A DNA stretch of 41,141 bases. Source: Klebsiella pneumoniae (GTDB lineage: Bacteria > Pseudomonadota > Gammaproteobacteria > Eutrophobiales > Eutrophobiaceae). The notes below the pieces were generated by a model. The model made no database searches. It was not told the DNA's origin and worked only from the letters and a program-made list of their open reading frames with translations. The position numbers were made by a program, and so were the translations under genes. The stretch lies in the NCBI GenBank assembly GCA_945878555.1, contig CAMDWI010000028.1, positions 1-41,141 on the forward strand, read 5' to 3'. This document shows positions 36,518 to 41,141 of this stretch, piece by piece (positions within the stretch are counted from its first letter, which is position 1; every line of letters starts with the position of its first letter).

Positions 36518-37023
36518 TATACCTGCCTGATCTCAAGAGCCAGTGGTTCCGGGCCGTGCAGTTTAGCATGTTCGTCCGCGCCCAGCGTCAGCGTTTTACC
36601 GGCGATATCGGCCTTGATGGGTAATTCGTGACCGGAGCGATCTATCAACACGACCAGGGTAATGCTGGCCGGTCTGCCAAAATCAAAGATTTCATTCATG
36701 GCCGCGCGGATGGTACGGCCGGTATGCAGGACGTCATCGACAAGCACGATGTGCCGGTCTTCCACCGCAAAGGGCAGGTTCGATGGCGTCACATGCGGGT
36801 GCATCCCGATCCGGCTGAAGTCGTCACGATAAAAGGCAATGTTCAGTTCGCCTGGCGGGACAGACTGGCCGAGACGCCGCTGGATCTGTTGCGCAATCCA
36901 GTAACCGCCGGTATGGATACCGATAATCAGTGGATCAATTCTGCCGGTGCTGTCCAGCAAAGCCTTCAACCTGTCCGTGATCTGATCCAGCAGACGGTTT
37001 ATCTCTTTGTCATCCAGTTTCAT
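36517..37023 (-). CDS. pyrR: PyrR-family pyrimidine regulator / uracil phosphoribosyltransferase
   Basis: A 168-residue protein of the PyrR family with the PRPP motif [14 protein letters not shown] (residues 91-104) and the [10 protein letters not shown] substrate loop. In Bacillus PyrR binds mRNA to attenuate pyr transcription. In gammaproteobacteria it is placed before pyrB, as here, and its regulatory mode is less clear. I saw no obvious attenuator in this window, since the genes overlap. It overlaps ruvX by 4 bases. Confidence 0.94.
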   Translation of the reverse strand: MKLDDKEINRLLDQITDRLKALLDSTGRIDPLIIGIHTGGYWIAQQIQRRLGQSVPPGELNIAFYRDDFSRIGMHPHVTPSNLPFAVEDRHIVLVDDVLHTGRTIRAAMNEIFDFGRPASITLVVLIDRSGHELPIKADIAGKTLTLGADEHAKLHGPEPLALEIRQV

Positions 37024-37475
37024 TCGTCCCTATAACCTGCGGTTTGTTGGCGGATTGTAGCATTTTTCTCGACCGAAACCTGATTTCCTGACAGCCAGGT
37101 TTCGAGTATGACCTGGGCGGCAACCGCGTCGACATTTCGCGTGGATTTCATCCGCGAACGCGCCTCGTGGCTGGACAGGCGTTCATCGGCCGGATAAACC
37201 GGGAGACGATAGCGATGGCGCAACTGGTTCATGAAATGTTCAGCAGCGCGGGTGGTAGTCTGGGTTGTGCCATCCATATTCAGCGGATAACCGACGACGA
37301 GAGCCGCCGGGTTCCAGGATTTTATCATGCCGGAAATGGCGTCCCAGTCCGGTACGCCCTTGTTCACATTGACAGTTTCGAGTGGGCTGGCAGTACCGGT
37401 CAGTGTCTGGCCTACGGCAATACCAATGCGTTTCCTGCCGTAGTCAAGACAGAGCAACGTCAGCGTTGAATTCAC
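37020..37475 (-). CDS. ruvX: YqgF/RuvX-type nuclease
   Basis: RNase H-fold protein of 151 residues, described as a Holliday-junction resolvase-like or rRNA-processing nuclease. The catalytic Asp11 lies in LDYGRKRIGIA, with VVGYPLNMDGT and ADERLSSHEA carrying further active-site residues, and a late Asp in NVDAVAAQVIL. It overlaps yqgE and pyrR by 4 bases each, the conserved yqgE-ruvX-pyrR order. Confidence 0.95.
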   Translation of the reverse strand: MNSTLTLLCLDYGRKRIGIAVGQTLTGTASPLETVNVNKGVPDWDAISGMIKSWNPAALVVGYPLNMDGTTQTTTRAAEHFMNQLRHRYRLPVYPADERLSSHEARSRMKSTRNVDAVAAQVILETWLSGNQVSVEKNATIRQQTAGYRDE

Positions 37476-38038
37476 GCATGACCTATCTGGGAAGACAGAT
37501 TATGCAGCTTGAAACCGAGCTGTGCCGCCGCAAACTCCCAGCGTCTGTCGTACGGTGTGTCATAGATGATGTTTGCGCCGGATGGTGCATTCAGCCAGCA
37601 GTTCTCCATCATTTCCTGTTCGAGCTGGCCGGCCTCCCAGCCTGCGTAACCGAGTGCAATAAAACATTTGTCCGGGCCGGTCCCGTTCGCAATCGCTTCG
37701 AGTATGTCGCGCGAGGTGGTCACCTGCACATGTTCACTGACGCGTATGGATGATTGCCATCCGGTGTCGGGCTGGTGGATCACAAAGCCGCGATCAGACT
37801 TCACCGGTCCGCCGTTGAATACCGGTATGTCCTTAACCATGCTGTTGCCCGTCGGCAGGTTCATCTGGGTCAGTATCTCACCGAGGTCCATGTTCAGCGG
37901 GCGGTTGATCACAATACCCATCGCCCCTTGATCATCGTGTGAAAAGACATAGGTAACGGTCTGGGAAAAGTTCGGATCGACCAGACCGGGCATGGCAATC
38001 AGGAACTGGTTGGTCAGGTTTATCGGTTTTATGTTCAT
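37472..38038 (-). CDS. yqgE: YqgE/AlgH family protein
   Basis: A 188-residue cytoplasmic protein of the YqgE/AlgH family. Signature segments are NQFLIAMPGLVDPNF at the N-terminus, GAMGIVINRPL, and FNGGPVKSDRGFVIH in the middle. In Pseudomonas AlgH has been linked to alginate control, but the biochemical role is unknown. It heads the yqgE-ruvX-pyrR-pyrB-pyrX-pyrK series. The 136 bases upstream, to the tonB stop, hold no recognised gene and are the likely promoter region. Confidence 0.94.
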   Translation of the reverse strand: MNIKPINLTNQFLIAMPGLVDPNFSQTVTYVFSHDDQGAMGIVINRPLNMDLGEILTQMNLPTGNSMVKDIPVFNGGPVKSDRGFVIHQPDTGWQSSIRVSEHVQVTTSRDILEAIANGTGPDKCFIALGYAGWEAGQLEQEMMENCWLNAPSGANIIYDTPYDRRWEFAAAQLGFKLHNLSSQIGHA

Positions 38039-38174
38039 GTGGCAATGTTAACTTTGGAACCGCCAGAAAACTACCACGTTGAGGAAAAATTTCCGGGCTG
38101 TCGCAGATACCCGTAATTTCCCCTTAATTATCATCTGCTTGAGTGTATGGTATTGCCGATGCCGATCCTGACAG

Positions 38175-39104
38175 CTAACGGAAACCCTGTGCATCGAGGA
38201 ACTGCCAGGTACGGGTGATATGCAGGATATCGGTTTCTGACTTGATATCATCGGTAAACGGAGAATACGGTGCGGCGAGTTCGACGATGCGCACAGCGGC
38301 ATCGTCCAGCAGTTTGTGACCGGACGATTTGCGGATAATGATATCGTCGATACTGCCGTCCGGTTTGAGGCCGACATCCAGGATCAGGCTGCCGGACAGG
38401 CCTTGTTGTCGTGCGGCCTCCGGGTAGTTCAGGTTGCCGATACGTTCTACCTTCGAGCGCCAGGCCTCCATATACGCGGCATATTTGTATTCACGGGTAC
38501 TGGCCGAGATAAATTTCTGGCGTGGTCTCTGGGAGCGGGATTCCAGCCTGCGGTCGATCTCGGCACTGAGCGCCGCGATCTTCAGACTGTTCGTTACCAG
38601 TGTACTTGCGCTCGGCAACTTTTCCGGTGTCTGCGGTTGCGGTTCAGCCTTGCTGGCCGTTTGCTCCGTGTTTTCGCGTTTGTCCTCGGTTTTTGCCATC
38701 TCCGGCGTGTTTCCGGCGACGACCAGCGTTGATCTGTCTGGATCAGAGGGCGCAGGCGGCGGTTTGCTGCTGGCCGGTGGCGGGGCAGTCAGTTCGGCGG
38801 TATCGCCCGGAAATGGAGAGGGCAACGGCGTGGCCGGGTTGACCTCTTCATCGGTATCACCGCCCCCTTGCAGGTTCGCCTGCGCCAGTTTTTTTGCCTC
38901 TACGGGCGCCTCGCTCTTCGACTGCACCAGGATGATTTCCATCATCGACAGATCCGGCAACAGGTGATCTTCGCTGGTGAAGGTGACTCCGAGCACAAGA
39001 ACGGCATGGATGATCACCGCCAGACACAGTGTCATGACCAGGCGGTCCGTCGGTGTGATAACGGGCCGGGCGGCGGCAGGGGTATTTGCGGTTGCCTCGG
39101 ACAT
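38175..39104 (-). CDS. tonB: Energy transducer TonB
   Basis: Inner-membrane protein that couples the proton-motive force to outer-membrane receptors. It has 309 residues. An N-terminal transmembrane helix (about residues 20-44), including the SxxxH pattern needed for ExbB-ExbD contact, precedes a Pro-rich periplasmic spacer (about 90-165). The TonB fold occupies the end (about 215-309), with NLNYPEAARQQGLSGSLIL and the closing LDAQGFR. It follows gshB by 33 bases on the same strand. The receptor at 31003 is a possible client. Confidence 0.93.
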   Translation of the reverse strand: MSEATANTPAAARPVITPTDRLVMTLCLAVIIHAVLVLGVTFTSEDHLLPDLSMMEIILVQSKSEAPVEAKKLAQANLQGGGDTDEEVNPATPLPSPFPGDTAELTAPPPASSKPPPAPSDPDRSTLVVAGNTPEMAKTEDKRENTEQTASKAEPQPQTPEKLPSASTLVTNSLKIAALSAEIDRRLESRSQRPRQKFISASTREYKYAAYMEAWRSKVERIGNLNYPEAARQQGLSGSLILDVGLKPDGSIDDIIIRKSSGHKLLDDAAVRIVELAAPYSPFTDDIKSETDILHITRTWQFLDAQGFR

Positions 39105-39137
39105 CGGCGGATTATAACCGCTAATCAGCGGTGCTGA

Positions 39138-40094
39138 TCAATGCCCACGCCGGGAAGTGAACCTGGCTGCAATCGTGTCGATCAGCTTGCCGGCGATATC
39201 AATCGAGTAAATCTTTTCCAGCTCGCGGATACAGGTCGGGCTGGTCACGTTGATCTCGGTCACGTAATCACCGATCACATCAAGACCGACAAACATCAGG
39301 CCGCGTTCACGCAAGGTCGGGCCAACCTGGGCACAGAGCCAGCGGTCACGCTCACTCAACGCCACACCCTTGCCGGTGCCACCGGCGGCCAGGTTGCCAC
39401 GGTTCTCGCCTGCCATCGGTATGCGTGCAAGCGCATAATCGACCGGTTCGCCGTCGATCAGCAGGATACGTTTGTCCCCCTGGGCGATCTCGGGCAGATA
39501 GCGTTGTGCCATGATGTAGCGCTTGTGACTGTCGGTCAGCGTTTCGATAATCACATTGGTGTTCGGGTCGCCGTGGGTGACCTTGAACACCGACTTGCCG
39601 CCCATGCCTTCGAGCGGTTTTAACACCGCCACGCCCTGCTGTTTGATAAAGCCGAGCAGTTGTTCATGATTGCGGCTGACCAGCGTGGGCGCGATACACT
39701 GCGGGAAGTTATTGATAAACATCTTCTCGTTCACATCACGCAGGCTGCGCGGGTCGTTTACCACCAGCAGGCCGGACTTTTGTGCGAGTTCGAGTATATA
39801 GGTGGTATAGATGTATTCGATATCAAACGGCGGGTCCTTGCGCATCAGCAGCGCATCCAGTTCCGTCAGCGCAATCGTGGACGACTGATGAAACGTGAAC
39901 CAATTTGATTTATCATCCTGTACAGTGAGTACACGGACTTGCGCCCGGGCCTCGTGGTCCTCAATAAACAGGTCCTTCTGCTCCATATAACAGAGCTCCC
40001 AGCCACGTTTGCTTGCCGCGAGCAGCATGGCAAAGGTACTGTCCTTTTTTATGTTGATCCCGTTTATGGGATCCATGACGACGCCGAGTTTCAT
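39138..40094 (-). CDS. gshB: Glutathione synthase
   Basis: ATP-grasp enzyme that adds glycine to gamma-glutamylcysteine. The frame is open to 40187, but the ATG at 40094 gives the family start MKLGVVMDPINGINIKKDST and 318 residues. Key segments are GVAVLKPLEGMGGKSVF (ATP-grasp loop) and GDYVTEINVTSPTCIRELE (metal and ATP contacts). It is divergent from hemC across 86 bases, and tonB is downstream, as in Pseudomonas. Confidence 0.97.
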   Translation of the reverse strand: MKLGVVMDPINGINIKKDSTFAMLLAASKRGWELCYMEQKDLFIEDHEARAQVRVLTVQDDKSNWFTFHQSSTIALTELDALLMRKDPPFDIEYIYTTYILELAQKSGLLVVNDPRSLRDVNEKMFINNFPQCIAPTLVSRNHEQLLGFIKQQGVAVLKPLEGMGGKSVFKVTHGDPNTNVIIETLTDSHKRYIMAQRYLPEIAQGDKRILLIDGEPVDYALARIPMAGENRGNLAAGGTGKGVALSERDRWLCAQVGPTLRERGLMFVGLDVIGDYVTEINVTSPTCIRELEKIYSIDIAGKLIDTIAARFTSRRGH

Positions 40095-40180
40095 GCCAGA
40101 CACAGTATTCTTTATAGGTAGTAACGAACAATAGTGTATCCACAAGGACCGGGAAAAGATATGTTTTGCACGGATAAACG

Positions 40181-41119
40181 ATGTCACACACCAGCCTGCG
40201 TATAATTACCCGCGAAAGTCCGCTTGCGATGTGGCAGGCCTGCCATGTCCGCGACAGACTGCAGCAGATCCACCCGGCGCTGGATATCCGCATCCTCGGG
40301 ATCACCACGGAGGCCGACCGGTTTCTTGATTCGACGCTGGCCAGCCTCGGCGGCAAGGGGGCATTTGTGAAGGAACTCGAACACGCCTTGTTGCACAATC
40401 ATGCCGATATTGCGGTCCATTCAATGAAGGATGTCACGGTCGACCTGCCGGACGGGCTGGCCATCTCTGCGATACTGATGCGGGAGAACCCCGGTGATGC
40501 ATTTGTCTCCGGTAAATATGACAGCTTGCAGTCGCTGCCTGATGGCGCCGTGGTCGGTACCTCCAGCCTGCGGCGGCAGTGTCAGTTAAAATTGCTGCGT
40601 CCCGATCTGGTGCTGAAGGATATTCGTGGCAATGTCGGCACACGCCTTGGCAAGCTTGATGGCGGTGTGTATGACGCGCTCGTGCTCGCCAGCTCCGGTC
40701 TGATACGTCTCGGCCTGGAACAACGCATACGCCAGCAGCTGACTGCAGAGATGATGTTACCGGCGATAGGTCAGGGCGCGCTCGGTATTGAGGTCCGTGC
40801 AACCGACACACGCACACGCGAACTGATCGCCCCGTTAAACGATTCCGACACACATCTTTGTGTCAGCGCCGAGCGCAGGGTGAACAAACAGCTGAATGGC
40901 GGTTGTCATGCGCCTGTCGCGGCCTATGCAACGCGGCAAGGGGACACCGTCTCATTATCCGGTCTGGTAGGTCATCCGGACGGTTCAATCGTCGTGCGCG
41001 CCAGTGTGTCTGGACCGTATCAACAGGCGGACAGTCTTGGAGATGAACTCGGTCAGCGACTGCTCGACCAGGGCGCAGGCCGCATACTCGAACAGCTCAG
41101 GTTACAGGCCCCGGCATGA
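40181..41119 (+). CDS. hemC: Hydroxymethylbilane synthase (porphobilinogen deaminase)
   Basis: Polymerises four porphobilinogen molecules to hydroxymethylbilane in tetrapyrrole synthesis. It has 312 residues. The dipyrromethane cofactor attaches at Cys242 in NGGCHAPV, and the catalytic Asp84 is in VHSMKDV. GTSSLRRQCQL and NVGTRLGKLD are substrate-binding segments. The stop overlaps an ATG (ATGA) for the next gene, expected to be hemD. Confidence 0.97.
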   Translation: MSHTSLRIITRESPLAMWQACHVRDRLQQIHPALDIRILGITTEADRFLDSTLASLGGKGAFVKELEHALLHNHADIAVHSMKDVTVDLPDGLAISAILMRENPGDAFVSGKYDSLQSLPDGAVVGTSSLRRQCQLKLLRPDLVLKDIRGNVGTRLGKLDGGVYDALVLASSGLIRLGLEQRIRQQLTAEMMLPAIGQGALGIEVRATDTRTRELIAPLNDSDTHLCVSAERRVNKQLNGGCHAPVAAYATRQGDTVSLSGLVGHPDGSIVVRASVSGPYQQADSLGDELGQRLLDQGAGRILEQLRLQAPA

Positions 41120-41141
41120 GTGGTGTGTTGAACGGGTGCAA
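41116..41141 (+). CDS. hemD: Start of a downstream gene, probably hemD (partial)
   Basis: An ATG overlaps the hemC stop as ATGA, and the frame stays open to the window edge (MSGVLNGC). In gammaproteobacteria hemC is normally followed by hemD (uroporphyrinogen III synthase) with such an overlap. The identity is inferred from position only, since eight codons cannot show a family. Confidence 0.4.

Overview
The window looks like chromosome of a free-living gammaproteobacterium of moderate to fairly high G+C. The evidence is gene order and content. The run radC / coaBC-dut-algC-argB-slmA / pyrE / exonuclease III, the block yggS-proC-yggT-DUF4426 beside pilT-pilU, and gshB-tonB-yqgE-ruvX-pyrR-pyrB-pyrX are arrangements known from Pseudomonas and related gammaproteobacteria. 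Glutathione synthase, TonB and type IV pilus ATPases fit a Gram-negative cell. I cannot name a genus from the sequence alone.

Layout. Positions 46-3051 (+) carry rsmD, coaD, a YfhL ferredoxin and gamma-glutamyltranspeptidase. Positions 3263-7715 (-) carry a Gld-like ABC system (ATPase, permease, GldG-like, DUF4340) with mutM at its end. A three-histidine-box fatty acid desaturase (+) follows, then rpmB-rpmG (-), a GMC oxidoreductase with a small signal-bearing partner (-), and radC (-). Positions 12592-18340 (+) hold coaBC, dut, a membrane-anchored phosphomannomutase (AlgC type), argB and slmA. DUF4124 and pyrE (-) and exonuclease III (+) follow.

Positions about 20930-22994 are an A+T-richer accessory island. 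It contains what I read as two tandem integron gene cassettes without an integrase. The first encodes a SieB-like (superinfection exclusion) membrane protein and ends in a well-formed attC site. The second encodes a RelE/HigB-type toxin with an Xre antitoxin and ends in only the first half-site of an attC. A BrnT/BrnA toxin-antitoxin pair follows. Each toxin start codon lies almost at the predicted transcription start, next to a palindromic operator.

Positions 23182-27399 carry a CsgG-like secreted protein, DUF3617 and DUF4426 proteins, yggT, proC and yggS. Positions 27583-30926 (+) hold three PilT/PilU-type ATPases in tandem. A TonB-dependent receptor follows, then a long minus-strand series gshB-tonB / yqgE-ruvX-pyrR-pyrB-pyrX-pyrK, in which pyrX is a dihydroorotase-like protein that has lost zinc ligands. 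hemC and the first bases of a probable hemD (+) end the window.

The most unusual signal is a two-copy palindromic element (3104-3221 and 18414-18525). A 71-nt core, about 90% identical between copies and containing two CATCCATG hairpins, is enclosed at each locus by a perfect 20-22 bp inverted repeat whose sequence is unrelated between the copies. Both copies lie between convergent genes. The third long convergent gap (33082-33371) holds a different palindromic repeat family with a compensatory base-pair change.
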